Assembly (NCBI GenBank): GCA_038277395.1
Contig: CM076189.1
Location: forward strand, 236,655,918 to 236,719,917
Origin: Dryocosmus kuriphilus
Lineage: Eukaryota; Arthropoda; Insecta; Hymenoptera; Cynipidae
Length of the DNA stretch: 64,000 nucleotides
Reading direction: 5' to 3'
Shown: one piece after another, positions 30,179 through 41,679 of the stretch
Layout: the number at the start of each line of letters is the position of its first letter
Position numbering within the stretch: position 1 is the first letter of the stretch
Notes under the pieces: model-generated
Database searches by the model: none
What the model was told of the DNA's origin: nothing
Seen by the model: only the letters and a program-made list of their open reading frames with translations
Program-made: the position numbers and the translations under genes

Positions 30179-32160
30179 TTTTCACTAAGTGGGTCGATTT
30201 CCAACTTTTTTTCATCTTCAAAACGCAAAAATTGCCTTCCGATACCACCTTTACACCTGCGTAATTTTTTTCTGATCATATAATATCTTTCGTTCGCTTT
30301 TTGGATTTGAGGAATTTGAAAATTCAAATTTTTGAAATTTCAAAAAATGATCCTATTGTTAAAAAATTATGGCACATTTTTCATATGAACAGTTTTTGCT
30401 CGTTAACATTAATTAAGAACCGGAAATTTAAAGAGACGTCAATTTTGAATTTTTTGCAAATGTTCAAAAAACATGTTTTTAGATTGAGTTAAATCCCCAC
30501 TTTTTTGGATAAAGTTGAATATATCGAAACTAGAATTTTTCTTCGAACCAATAGGAAAATTTTTTGAAATTTTCACATTCATAAAACGAGCAGAAGATAT
30601 TCTCCGATCTAAAAAAAAAATGCGGGTGGAATTTTGGTACATATATGGCAAATTTTTCACAGTCCACCATTTCGATCCGAAAAAAAGATGGAAATCGCTC
30701 CACCCTATTGTTTACTCAGCAAAATCAAAATTTTGTTGTATGGGTAAAATTTGTTTAAGATAACTCAAATTTTGTTTGCTACGAAAAAATAAATTTAGTT
30801 GCACGAGTAAAAATAAAACAGTTTTCTCAGTGCAAACAGAAAGGTGCGAAAATGTAGAATGTTTATTAAAAATCAAATAAAGTTCTCTCTGAGCATATAT
30901 CACGAAGACCTATATATTTACATTCCTGCTGTTATTCGAAATGGGTGAACATCTTGTTTCCTTAGCACGACCAGTGTAAGGTGTACCATAGATACTTTCT
31001 GCTTGTTCTGCACATGCCTGGTTTTCTCTGTATTGTCTATGTACATATTGTAGGTAACATACTTTGTACTCATAGACAGAGGATCACGTTGAGAGAGATT
31101 TTGCGAGGTTAGTGAAGCGTTCTCAGCCTGATAACCAGATAAGCTGCGGGCATCGAACCATAAGGTGTGTTCGACTGTAAAACGATCAATCCCCATATGG
31201 TCATATTCGATATTTCAGTAGACACGAGCACAGATTCACTTCAAAGTCGATGTTGTACTCGACCCCGTATTGTCTCTGTCTACTCCCTCATTCGTATTCC
31301 TATTGGTATTGGTATTCCTTTGGTATTTTCATATACACTATACCACGTTTGGACAATACAACACACATGATAGATCCCCACAGAAACATCGTGTGAAGGC
31401 GGTAAGAGAACAGATTATTTTTAGGTCTCAAACACCGACAGAGTGCAACAAGTTTACCTTAACCTTTGTACATTCGTTTGCACTCAGATAAGCAAACTTT
31501 TCGCAACTATCCTAAATCCGGAGAAGAATGCTTATTTTTCTTTATTGACCAAAAGAACAGTCAAAGACAATTTTTTTATATAAATTTCATTAATTTGTTT
31601 ATTTAGGTAAGTTCCAAAATGACAAAAAAACCATCATTTTGCGCTATTTTTGCTATTTACTTTGCCCCATTTACTTATATTTTCTCAAAAACGTAGAGAA
31701 TTATTGAATTTACTCCGGGTGAATAGAAATTTATATTCTAGATCCAATTTGTTCATTTCTAATTGTTATAAATAAATTAGTGGACAAAAATAGTATTTGC
31801 TGTATTTTCTATATTAGAATGCATTATTTATATTCTGGACAATATATTGTGACAAAATATTATTTTAGAAACTAAAATAAATGATTCCGCTGAAATAAAC
31901 AACTTTCTATGCAAAAATATGCCAAATAAATGCATTTATTGATAAAAATGACAGTTATATTTCTGAATGGCAATCTATTGTGAAAAAATATTATTCTTGA
32001 GATGAAAAGAAATGATTATCAAGGAAAGAAAAATGTTCTACGTATGTATAAATATGCCAAATAAGTGAATTTGTTTATAAAAAGTATTGAATAAAATAAT
32101 GTATTCAAATACAATATTATACTACCATATAATTGGTCACGTGACACTCGGGTATATGGA
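30179..32160. other. No gene recognised
   Basis: AT-rich to 30900, then a GC-richer block (30930-31500) with open frames of 67-92 codons on both strands and no recognisable domain. TATTGGTATTGGTATT is at 31299-31320. From 31500 to 32160 it is AT-rich. None of the frames has supporting features. Confidence 0.45.
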
Positions 32161-32271
32161 TCTTTTTTTTTTTTTTTTGGTGGAGGTGGAAATCCTCTTG
32201 ACGGATTGTGCGTGGGACTCGGCCTAAACGGCCCCTAACCACTAAAACCACCTCCTCCCCTGGCGCTCAGA

Positions 32272-32490
32272 CTATAAGTCCATTGTGCCTCTCTTCCCCA
32301 TCCCAGACCTCTTAATGAAGCCCAGAATGTCGTCCGCGTTTAGCGTTGAAATGTTCCCAGGTTCCATGAAATGATCCCCGAGAATTTCTTTCCGAAGTCC
32401 AGCTACAGCTGAACATTGGCATAGACCGTGTAGAGATGTCTCGTCATCTTTACCGCATTTCGTGCACCCTGTTGTGGGACTAAGCCCCAT
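32272..32490 (-). pseudogene. LINE ORF2 C-terminal zinc finger
   Basis: The frame reads CTKCGKDDETSLHGLCQC, the C-x2-C-x(n)-H-x3-C finger at the very end of R1-like and related LINE polymerases, then a helix and GFIKRSGM before the stop. It is directly followed by a short 3' UTR and the A-tail. Nothing of the RT or RNase H survives upstream. Normally this region helps bind the element RNA or target DNA. Confidence 0.7.
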
Positions 32491-32585
32491 CTTGTGCGTG
32501 TGAAAAGGTCAGACCCTGTGGTTTCAGAGCCTTAGACCTTTCTATCTCCCTGTTCAAAGGAGTGTCCTTGGAGCCCTTTCTCCTT

Positions 32586-32852
32586 TTACACGCGTGACGG
32601 GGAAGAGGAGTTGCTCCAGATGAAGTCCGCTGTTGCAAGACCCCTTGTGAGGAGCCCCGGCTGCCCGGTAATTCTTTCCTTCGCTACTTGGGAGCCGACC
32701 CCTTTGAAGCCGTCCCCTTTGGAGCCTTCCCCTTTTGGCGATGGGTTAACTAAATAAATGAATAAAGTCCCCTGAGATGGGCCCTTATTTTTATTACTTG
32801 TGTTTTCTGTGTTCGCCATATTGGGCCCCACGTGAGAAGCTGGGGATTTCAA
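32586..32852 (-). CDS. Possible LINE ORF1 N-terminal fragment
   Basis: An 88-codon reverse frame, rich in Gly/Lys/Ser with internal repeats (SPKGEGSKGDGFKGVG), preceded by Asn/Thr-rich sequence and ending soon after a Ser-rich stretch. Low-complexity starts of this kind are usual for gag-like ORF1 proteins of arthropod LINEs. Its position just before the C-terminal finger in the same orientation supports that reading. No zinc knuckle is present in the surviving part, so the call is tentative. Confidence 0.4.
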   Translation of the reverse strand: MKSPASHVGPNMANTENTSNKNKGPSQGTLFIYLVNPSPKGEGSKGDGFKGVGSQVAKERITGQPGLLTRGLATADFIWSNSSSPSRV

Positions 32853-32860
32853 GGACTGCT

Positions 32861-33229
32861 TCCTGCAGAGCCCCGCTTACAGGGAGAGGGTCTGAATACT
32901 AAGGAATTCGACCTGGAATCCCTAAGTCTCCGTTTCGACACCTCCTTTAAACTCCGCCATGCCCGTCTCAATTAAGGGGGAAAACCGGAACATTCAAGGA
33001 TTTGGTAACCCTGGTGCTATTCAGCTTTCGACACGGCGATCACACATTAGCTTGGTAACATGAGGACACGCGCCCTCGATATTCCAGGAGGCTTTGCCAT
33101 TACCCCCTGGAAGGATCGCTTCTTGGTCAGGGCCCGCAGGCCAGAGACCCCCAGCTCCCCAGAGCAGCCGCATCTCGCGATACGGTCTCTCTGGTTCACC
33201 TACTCTAGGTCGCCCTCCGACCAACTAGG
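32861..33229. other. GC-rich sequence 5' of the LINE fragment, probably its 5' UTR
   Basis: Unusually GC-rich for this window and contiguous with the reverse-strand LINE pieces. No convincing frame is maintained (33021-33266 is open on both strands). It is assigned to the LINE only by composition and position. Confidence 0.35.
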
Positions 33230-33330
33230 GCCTAGATCGAACACTGGTCAGCCTGCCATGCCTTAAAAATTTCTAAGTTTCAGTCAACAAAAATTGCTGT
33301 AAAAGTTTCGAAAAATTGACGCGATGTCTC
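33230..33330. repeat. Single diverged unit of the 1-870 satellite
   Basis: GGGCCTAGATCGAACACTGG followed by TCAGCCTGCCATG and TTTCTAAGTTTCAG parallels GGGCCCAGATCAAACACTGA ... CCCGTCAT ... TTTGTAAGTG at 355-405. The order and spacing of the blocks are the same. Confidence 0.55.
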
Positions 33331-33832
33331 ATAATATAGAAAATAACAAATTTACTGTATTAAATTAAATGTTTATTTTTCTTATCATTTTGAACATTTT
33401 TTATTTATTAATAATTTTTTTCTAAACTTTTTTAATTCTTTGTAAAGCAAGCAAACCTCAGCATCTTAAACTCTTTGTAATTTAAAGTTCCTCTACATTT
33501 CAACTTCTTCAATTTTGAATTCTTTGAAATAAGGCACTTTAATCTCAATTCTGTCCACAATTTTCAATTTTTTAAATTTATCCTAACTTCTTTTGAATTT
33601 AAATTACGCGATTCGGATTGAAAAGAAGATTTATGTTGCTTTACTTCTTTTAACGTAGATCTGTGGAGAGTCGGGAATCTTATTTCTCTCCAGAGATTAA
33701 ACATAGACATTGCATTCGTGAAATTTCATTTCTCAACTCTTTCCGTACGAACCTTTGCTCGCCCACCTTTTGTTTTCTAGCTGGTGGACGATACTGGTAT
33801 TATATTTTATATTATGTTAAAATATTATATAT
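33331..33832. other. AT-rich, no feature recognised
   Basis: No gene or repeat family seen. Confidence 0.45.
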
Positions 33833-35706
33833 TGTAACGGGGATTACCTTTTTAACCCGGTTTGTATTCACTTCTGTTAACTACGGCCTGGCCTGGGTTG
33901 GCCCAGGATGAAACCCGGTTACAAGATGGATACCACTTACCTGACTCCTTTGCCGCGATCCGAATAGCGGAATAACCCGAGTTCGTGGGTCACACTCTTT
34001 CGACCCACGAACAACCCACGAAGTTCGTTTATTTTATTTCTTGACGCCAGATAGGGACTACCCTATCCGAACTCCCTCGGCTATCCTGTCACGGCAAACA
34101 GGCACGTTAACTCACTTATCACGAGATGGGAGAAGAGGGCGAGGTCGCGTGAGTTAGAGAGAATTCCGCTGTTAAAAAGCACTTGACCGCGAATATCATT
34201 TTCCATAAAATGAATCGTTTATTTCCGATATGTTTAATTGAGAATTCAGTCTAAATACTACAACATTTTAAGCAGTGTAGGAACGAATTACAATTACAAT
34301 AACCCACCCCGTAATGTAATGGACCTTCACCACAAATACAAGAACGCGTATTAAACTTCTGTTACTCTCAGGCTAACCGTTACATTAAATTCTAACACTG
34401 ACAGAAAAGACAGACCTGCTTGCCAGAAGGACCCACTATCGACAATATGGCCGCCCGAGACACCCGCGTCAACACCACGTCATCCGAAGTCCTTTATCTT
34501 GTGCACACCCTTCGGCTCTCGTGAGAGACGCCCGCCTCCACTAGTTTAAAGTTGGGCTTTGAGGCGGGCGTTCTCTGACATCCCGTTGTCGCCGGGGTCT
34601 CGATCGGCTTCACTTAGACTCGTCCACGCACACGCGGTCGCCGGTGTCTTACCGCGTGGGCGTCGGCTTTCGGGGCTGAGAGCACACACACGGAATAGCT
34701 AGTGGTAATCCCACCTACCTTGAAGCCACTGCACTAGGTCTTCGGCTTCCATGCGATCCATCTTTCCGACTACTACTCGTCAGAATTTCAACTCCAAATT
34801 TCCCTTAGCGGACTGTGTTTCGCTTCGAAAATTTTCCTTTTACCACTTCGCCGCCGAGTCAAGAACACGAGTGAATCGTCTCTCGTCTGCTTGAGCTTCC
34901 TTCCACCACTTTCCCGTCGGTCCACCGTCATCCCGAGTTACGGTTACTGATTGGCTCGTTGGGACTGGCTCGGCTTCGTCGGCTGTAACCGCCAATGTGT
35001 ATTTCAAGGTCGTCACCGCCCGCCTATCGTGTTTGTCTCCGTGGCTTTGAGTCCTCCCATTGGTTGCGCGACCCACGGTCGCTTGCCCATCTTTGCCCGG
35101 GTAGGGTCGGTTCGATCGGGCGCGGCGGTCGTCTTAGTACTGTCACTCGCCGCTGTTAGTGGCGTCACAGCGTCGAGTTCGCGAAGTAATGTCGCTAGTT
35201 GCCGCGTTGGCTGAACGGTGCTGTCTCCCTTGACAAGCGTGGAACTGCTGCATCGTGTCGTCGGCGTTCCGCCCTCACGTTTTTTTTTCTATGGTGGTTG
35301 GCGGACTGCCTACCACCCGTATCGGCTGCTCGATGTTTACAAACTATCAGTTCGTTCTCGTGGGTGGAGTCGGTGTCGGAAATTGTGCTCGCTGTCGCCT
35401 TCGGTGGGGTTCCTCGTGCTCCTCTTCTGTGGTCCAACCCCGGCGCAGACCCCATGTTGTTAATTCTATTGTTACAATTTAGTGTGGCAGCTCCGGGGTC
35501 GCGGTTCTTGTCGTGACGGTAGCGAAACTAATTGATTATTCCACCCCTTAACCTAGACTAGGGTCTTGGCTGGACAGTAAGTCTGTTTAATTTACGTGTT
35601 GACCACTAATTTCTTTGCTTGGAAGTCGGTCATGGCTTCGGCGAAACCCCGTAGGGTCCATTCATATTTATTTGTCGTGTCTTTTTGAAAAACTTCGTTC
35701 GTTACA
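33833..35706. mobile_element. Probable solo LTR, 1,874 bp, TGTAACG...CGTTACA
   Basis: A GC-rich block in AT-rich surroundings begins TGTAACGGGG and ends CGTTCGTTACA, giving 7-bp perfect terminal inverted repeats with the TG...CA rule of LTRs. ATAT lies on both sides (33829-33832, 35707-35710), which fits a 4-bp duplication but is weak in AT-rich DNA. No gag-pol, primer-binding site or second LTR is present, so recombination between LTRs is the likely origin. TGTAACG ends suggest a Gypsy-type element. Open frames at 34840-35516 on both strands are attributed to the GC content. Confidence 0.6.
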
Positions 35707-35711
35707 ATATA

Positions 35712-35736
35712 TCTGTATATATATATATATATATAT
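35712..35736. repeat. (AT)n microsatellite
   Basis: A short TA run immediately beyond the LTR, followed by ATATCAT/ATTATTATAT imperfect repeats to ~35820. Confidence 0.8.
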
Positions 35737-35999
35737 CATGTATCTACCACTACTGTATCATATTATTATATCATAGATTACAGCATCATATCATATTATT
35801 ATATTATCGCAGTATTTTTGTCAGATTATAAATGATTATACTCGTATTATAGAGGAGAGTGCCCTAAGCTGGATAAGAGAAGTTATGGCTGCATAATACT
35901 TAAACATTCTAAGCAAAAAAAAAGCAAAAAAAAAACGAAAGTATTACGTACCAAACTGATGATAAAACATTCGTTTAAACAATACAAGCATCGTAACAT

Positions 36000-36705
36000 A
36001 GGTACACCAATGATAGACCAATAATAGACCAATAATTACTTTATTTTGCTATATCAAATTCGATAACGGACTTTTTGGATAAGATTTCAAATGCACTCAT
36101 ATGCGCCACCTTCAAAATTATCAAGAAATCATAAGCAATCCCCTCATAACCACTTATCTTTGCCCTACCCCACCCAACATCAATAATTACGTTATTTTGC
36201 AATATCAAAGTCGATGACGGGCTTTTCGGATAGGATTTCAAATGCGCTCATATGCGCCACCTTCAAAATTATCAAAAAACCATAAGTAACCCCTCATCAC
36301 CACTTATCTTTGCCCCACCCACCCAACACCAATAATTATTTTATTTTGCTATATTAAATTCGATAGCGGGCTTTTTGGATAAGATATCAAATGCGCTCAT
36401 ATGCGCCACTTTCAAAATTATCAAAAAACCATAAGTAACCCCCTCATCACCACTTATTTTTGCCCCAGCCCACCCATCACCAATATATAATTACTTTATT
36501 TTGCTATATCAATTTCGATAACGGGCATTTCGGATGGAATTTGAAATGCGCTCATATGCGTCACCTTCAGAATTATCAAAAAGCCGTAAGGAACGCCCTC
36601 ATCATCACTTACCGTTGCCCCACCCCATCCAACATCAATAATTACATTATTTTGCAACATCAAAGTCAATAGCGAGCTTTTCAAATAGGACCGCTTCTCG
36701 GTCAT
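36000..36705. repeat. ~150-bp tandem repeat, 4.5 copies
   Basis: AATAATTACTTTATTTTGC recurs at about 36031, 36182, 36331, 36485 and 36637. Each unit also carries ATGCGCTCATATGCGCCACC, CTTCAAAATTATCAA and CTTATCTTTGCCCCACCC. The reverse frames at 36041-36241 and 36496-36705 are the same peptide from different units and reflect the repeat, not a gene. Confidence 0.9.
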
Positions 36706-37834
36706 TTATGGAGATTCTCGTAAGTGAAGTTTTACATAAAATATCTGAACACTGAAAGCTGACAAGAAAACACTACATTCCGTAAGAAAAATAATAACAT
36801 GTGATATCTTTGTTTCTTCCTCCTCGAAATTTCTTACAATCTTCTAGAAAATACTTGTGACAACAAGGTATCAACACTTAACCGATACTTTTATGTAAGT
36901 TTACATACATAGATAACTTCAGTTTTCGGAGGTATTCTGAATAATTTTCTCGCAAGTCTTGAGTTAGAAACATTTTAAAATTTAAATTAAATAATATCTT
37001 ATTTAAATTACAATCAATGTGAAACTTAAATAATCGCCAAACTGCAAGAAGTTTAAGTAAACCTTTTCATGCTTTCTCCAAGCGTAAATTTTAAAATATA
37101 TGGATTTTAAAAAAATTGAATGTTAAAGTACTTATTTGAAAAATTAGAATTTGCTTTTATAGTTAAATCCATGTCATTATCACATAAAATCATATTAAAC
37201 GTATAATCGAACTATCTAAAATAACTCGATTATATTTTATAAATAATTACAGTCAGACTCTCTGAAATAAGAATATACAGGCATATATTCCAAAAACTAA
37301 CTCTTGGAGTAGAGTTAACTCAGAATTCCAACTCTGCTATTCCAAATACTCAAAAGTTCCATAAAATATACATGTTTTTCTCCCAGACTCATTATTCTTA
37401 ATATAATGAAGCATTAGCTCGAATTTCATTTATACTCATTAAAATTATGAACAATAATTTAACTATAATTTGGTTTCAATTAACTAAATTTTTGAATCAA
37501 TAAATTAAATGATTATAAATTTAAGTTGAGGTGGTCGAAATTAAATACTAAAAATCTTTAAATTTATACAAAGATAAATTCTTTAATTAAAATTATTTTC
37601 AAGTGCAATTTAAATTTTATTTTATTAAATATCATCCAGATATATTAGATTAATATAATAAATACATAAACCCTTCAGATAAAACTCTGACTAAAAGATA
37701 AAGTTGGGTTTGTAATGTAAATACTCCAGGAATTATAGAAACCTTCATTTTATAAGATATATTATTATTATAAAAATTTATTTAAAAAGCATAAGAAGGA
37801 GCATAGATAAAATGCACCTGTTTTATATCATTTT
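36706..37834. other. AT-rich, no gene recognised
   Basis: Long AT-rich stretch with only short frames; no known repeat recognised. Confidence 0.5.
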
Positions 37835-38092
37835 ACACTCTCATTCATGAGAGTGTGATGAAATCGTCAAAATGTTTGATCTCTAGTTTTTAATGGATCT
37901 TTACGTTTCGGCACTCACAGAGTCCGAAAATCATAAGATTTTGTCGGTGTCTGTCTGTCTGTATGTCTGTCTGGTTACCTCAATTTCATTGCCACGCTAA
38001 CTTTTGAAGGATTTTTCATCTCAAATCAGCCTTCAGTACACTTTTTAGAGTCCCAAAATTAAGATCAAGCTCGTTAACCAGGTTAATGACTA
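37835..38092 (+). repeat. Dispersed repeat family D, copy 1
   Basis: Starts with a perfect hairpin ACACTCTCAT-TC-ATGAGAGTGT, then TGAAATCGTC, GGATCTTTACGTTTCGGCAC, GTCGGTGTCTGTCTGTCTG and AACTTTTGAAGGATTT. It is interrupted at ~38090 by the 3' end of a reverse-strand LINE. Other copies: 58795 and 60903. Confidence 0.8.
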
Positions 38093-40690
38093 TTATTATT
38101 ATTATTACTTTTTAGCAGTCCCACAACACCGTTCCGAACCTGTTCGTTGATCGGTCTCCCTAGCAATGACTCCTGAAGGACAGCTTGGTACAGCCATATG
38201 GGGATCAATACGCTTAACCCAAACCATATTCATTAAGCAAAGCTTTTCACCAGGCCCATGAGTATCCAAAATCATTCGTTTCAGGTGCTCAACACACATT
38301 TCTTACAGACAATTTTTCGCCACACATTCCTATCTTGACATACGACTTTTGCTTCATTTATATCCATACATCTTTTCAAGCAAGCTCTTGTATTCTTATG
38401 ACTTTTTATATCTTTTCGTTTAATAGTCTGATTTACATATTCCCGCCATTCTTTCCTCTGTCTACCTCTCGATATGTTTCCGTTTACTTTACCCAAGTAC
38501 GCTTACTTTGTTCAGTGTTCTTCATCCATTCTCTCGACGTGACCAAACCATCTCAAGAAATTCCTTTGGCTCACAGTAAAAACTATGTATCTTTTAATAT
38601 GGCGGATCATTTTTTGCGATACGATATTTTTTGGATCGGGTCTCTCATAAGCCCGCCCGCAAAATTTTCGGGTCGGGTCCGGGTCTTCCATGCACATCCC
38701 TACGTATTTGACTACCAGTCTTACGTGCAATCTTATTTTGAAAGAAAAAGTTGTCTTAAAACTATTATTTTCGAGGAGCACATATTCCACAGGAATCGCA
38801 TATCAACCGCGTTCACTTTACATACTTCTATCCTTTTCTTGCCATGTTCAGGTCTCGCTTCCATAAAATACAGTAGGTGCAAGTACAAAATTATATATTG
38901 CAATTTTAGCTTTATTGGTCGCATTTTTGCTTCTATTAATGGCTCCTAAACTGCCTATAATTTTGCTGCCTTCGCGTATACGTCTGAATATTTCTCTATC
39001 TCTCTTTCCGTCAGCAGTAAATAAACTTCCAAGATACACCGAAGCCCTACACTTGTTCAATTCTCTCTCCATCCAGAGCAATGTTACATACGGTTTCCTT
39101 ACTGGTTCTTTCGAAAACAATCATCTTTGTATTATTTATGTTAATCTTTAAACCCATACTCTTCGAGCTAGCATCTAATCTGTTCAACATTCTTTGCAAT
39201 TTCATCCGCAGATTTTGCCATATCAGCAAGATAATCTGCAAATTACAACATGTACATTCACTGTTCCGAGAACCGCACCTTAGTCGTCTAAGAGAGACAT
39301 TCTTACATTAGACATTTGTCCATGCATAGATTGATAACCAGGATGACATACCGCAGCCTTGCCTGACGCCCTGCCTAATATCAAACCAGTCCCTCAGTTG
39401 TCCATTTACTCATACACTTGCTCTGCTCCCATAATATATTACTTTAGTTGATTCAAGAAGCCAACCACTGACTCCATACACTTTCAAAACTTCCCAAAGT
39501 TTAACTTTATCCACCTTGTCAAAAGCTTTCTCCAAGTTAACAAATGAGCAAAGCCTTTTTCGTTTACTCTCAAACTTTTTTCTGTACACAGTCTCAAGCT
39601 AAATATCTGATCCGCACATGATCTCCCTGGCATAAATCCGCATTGGACTTCCCATATCTTGTCTTTCGTTGTTTCTATGACTTTACTAATAAGTATTTTC
39701 TCCAATCATTTGGAACTTCTCCATTCACAGCATACATGTTCATTATACTCGCTCAACCACAAAAACAGATATTCATCGCCGTTTTTAACCATTTCAGACG
39801 TAATTCCATCTACACCAGCAGCCTTACCATTCACTAAATTCTTAATTACATACTTAACGCTGAAAACACTAATTTCCACTTCATCACTTTCAGCAGGATT
39901 TTACTAACGTAACCTCTTCTGTATCACAGCTGTTGTGTTCCAAAATCCCACTCCCATACAATTTCTTGAAAAAAACCTCTCACATAGTCTTTCACTTTGT
40001 CCGCATCACCATTATTTAGCTCACCATCAGCATTCTTAATTATAATTATCTCATTACCACTGCTTCCTTTCCTAGTCTCCTTAACCCACTTCCAGAATAA
40101 TTTCTTATTTCCTTCGAAATCATTTTGCACTTTTTCATCTTCTTCCGCCCTGTTTTTATCTTGGCTTTCGTTGACTAATCTTTTTGATTTCTTGTTTTTA
40201 ACCTTATAATCATTTCTTAGTCTAGTCTTCTCCACATTGCTAAGGCCTTGAATTTTATGCATTTATAAGTACGTTTGCTTTTTTTCGTCAACAGTCACGC
40301 AGATTTCATCATTCCACAAACTTCAGATGCGCTCTTGAGGATGATATCTCGTAATATTATTCATGCGCCCTCTAGATTTTTATTGTCTAATTCCTTATTT
40401 TATCGCAATATTCCATTTGTATTTCTGCTTTCTGAAGGTTCTCTATCTTGATTCATGACCGTTTTGGCATCTTAATTTTTCTTTTTCTTCATCCTTGGCG
40501 CAGGTTAATTTTTGAAACTACGAGGCGTTCTACATTCAGAACCACTTATAACTCTTGCATCTCTTACCAGACCTCTCAATCTCTCATCCGCTACAGCAGA
40601 GTCGATCGTAGTTTATTTAAAACATATATAGTTTTTTTTATACATAGTTTTTGCCTGATCCATCAATTATATTTATGATATTTAGTAGAT
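38093..40690 (-). mobile_element. LINE, 5'-truncated, reverse strand, (TAA)n tail
   Basis: Reading on the reverse strand from 40690 to 38093: the end of an endonuclease domain, linker, reverse transcriptase, C-terminal region, then (TAA)n at 38093-38107 in place of poly(A). It is inserted into repeat D. All segments are in correct order but in shifting frames. The clade is not certain; microsatellite tails occur in RTE- and I-type LINEs. Confidence 0.85.
38290..40620 (-). pseudogene. LINE polyprotein pseudogene (RT with lost catalytic Asp)
   Basis: Segments on the reverse strand in order: GLVRDARVISGSE (end of endonuclease); ALAMWRRLD; KKLFWKWVKETR (linker); IWEVQCGFMPGRSCADQIFS (RT); FVNLEKAFDKVDK (RT motif A); FDIRQGVRQGCGMSSWLS; FADYLADMAKSADEI (motif C); SMGLKI; YLGSLFTADGKRDREI; NFVLAPTVFYGSET; FLRWFGHVERMD; SRGRQRKEWREYV. 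In motif A the first Asp is Asn (FVN for FVD). In motif C the second Asp is Tyr (FADY for FADD). Several frameshifts (for example between NEKG and motif A) and stops (TGA after SRASV, TAG after QIRC) break it. The normal product nicks DNA and reverse-transcribes its RNA. This copy is dead at both catalytic motifs. Confidence 0.85.
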
Positions 40691-40980
40691 GCATTATTTT
40701 TGGAAAAATTATGTCATGCGTTTCATAAAACTAAGAGAACTTTTATAAATAATAGAAACAATTTATTAAAATAATAGTGCAATATTTACAGCAAAATTAT
40801 AGTTATATGCAGTTAAAAATGTTTATCGTTTAAAATATTACGAATATCAAACAAATGCGTTATTTTTCGGACGTGGCACGCAATTCAGGCCAACGTGGTA
40901 TGAACCCATTCTACGATTAATAATTTCTTTAAATGTTCATTATAATATTTCATATATTAACCTGTCTGTAGAACTTAATT
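40691..40980. other. AT-rich gap, no feature recognised
   Basis: No gene or repeat seen. Confidence 0.45.
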
Positions 40981-41590
40981 GTCGAGCGCGAAGCGCGAGT
41001 GTCGTAATAAGAATGTAATCGTCAAAGCCCCAGGTGTTTTGAGAACCTTCTTCAATGTGAAATGTTTATCAAATCATCAGGGGTTTCAATCCCAGTTCTC
41101 GATTTAGATACAATATTTATGATATTTGAAATAAAGTTTAATCGCAGGCATATAATGTACAAAACCACGGCGAAGCGCGAGACCACGGCCGCACGCCGTA
41201 GGCGCCCTCAGTATCTTTATACAAAAAAGTTAACATGATTTCGATGCGTTTTTTCACTTTTTATCCAATAACCAAGTATTAAAAATCAAGAGTTCAATTT
41301 TCCGGCAAAACTATGCGAGATACGAAAAAGACGTTAAGAAGCAAAGTTGTTCAACTTAAAAATGTCAAAAAATTGATTTCAGACTATTTTTGATAACACA
41401 TATATTTTTTGTTTTAATCGTGAAAAATGTTACTGAATATAAAAAATTTAATTTTTCTGACAAACTGTAAACAAAATTTCATGTTTTGGACAATCTTTAT
41501 TTGAGCGCGAAGCGCGAGTTCCAGCAGACCTGCACCTTAGGTGCGCTCATACTTCGCGTGAAGGAAGCCGCGCGCAGCGCGCAATGAGAG
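40981..41590 (+). repeat. Repeat A partial copy (subunits plus GC-rich tail)
   Basis: GAGCGCGAAGCGCGAG at 40984 and 41503; two AAACTATG/AAACTGTA-type subunits between them; tail GCGCTCATACTTCGCGTGAA near 41550. It runs directly into the next copy. Confidence 0.75.
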
Positions 41591-41629
41591 TCTGTTGTCG
41601 TCGTCGTTGTCGTTGTCGTCGTCGTCGTT

Positions 41630-41679
<50 letters not shown>

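Larger units (their letters stand above)
32163..32860 (-). mobile_element. Internally deleted LINE (R1/jockey-type 3' end) with poly(A) tail
   Basis: A 16-base T-run at 32163-32178 on the + strand is a poly(A) tail on the reverse strand. Two coding pieces lie upstream of it in order: an ORF1-like start (32586-32852) and the last ~70 codons of an ORF2-like protein. The endonuclease and reverse transcriptase between them are missing. The structure resembles a 'half-LINE' mobilised in trans. Confidence 0.6.

Noticed and set aside
30918..31491. Several frames of 67-92 codons on both strands
   Set aside because: A GC-richer block gives open frames on both strands; none has a domain and none is favoured.
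34840..35516. Multiple open frames up to 105 codons in the GC-rich block
   Set aside because: They lie inside the probable solo LTR, open on both strands because of GC content, with no retroviral or host motif.
36041..36705. Homologous 66-70 codon reverse frames
   Set aside because: They are the same phase of the 150-bp tandem repeat; similarity is due to the repeat, not a gene family.
37835..37856. Rho-independent terminator-like hairpin
   Set aside because: It is the head hairpin of repeat D, found in all three copies, in a eukaryotic context.
38335..38949. 204-codon forward frame, the longest in the window
   Set aside because: It is antisense to the reverse-strand LINE, whose C-terminal blocks are recognisable; the forward peptide is Phe/Ser/Ile-rich and unmatched.
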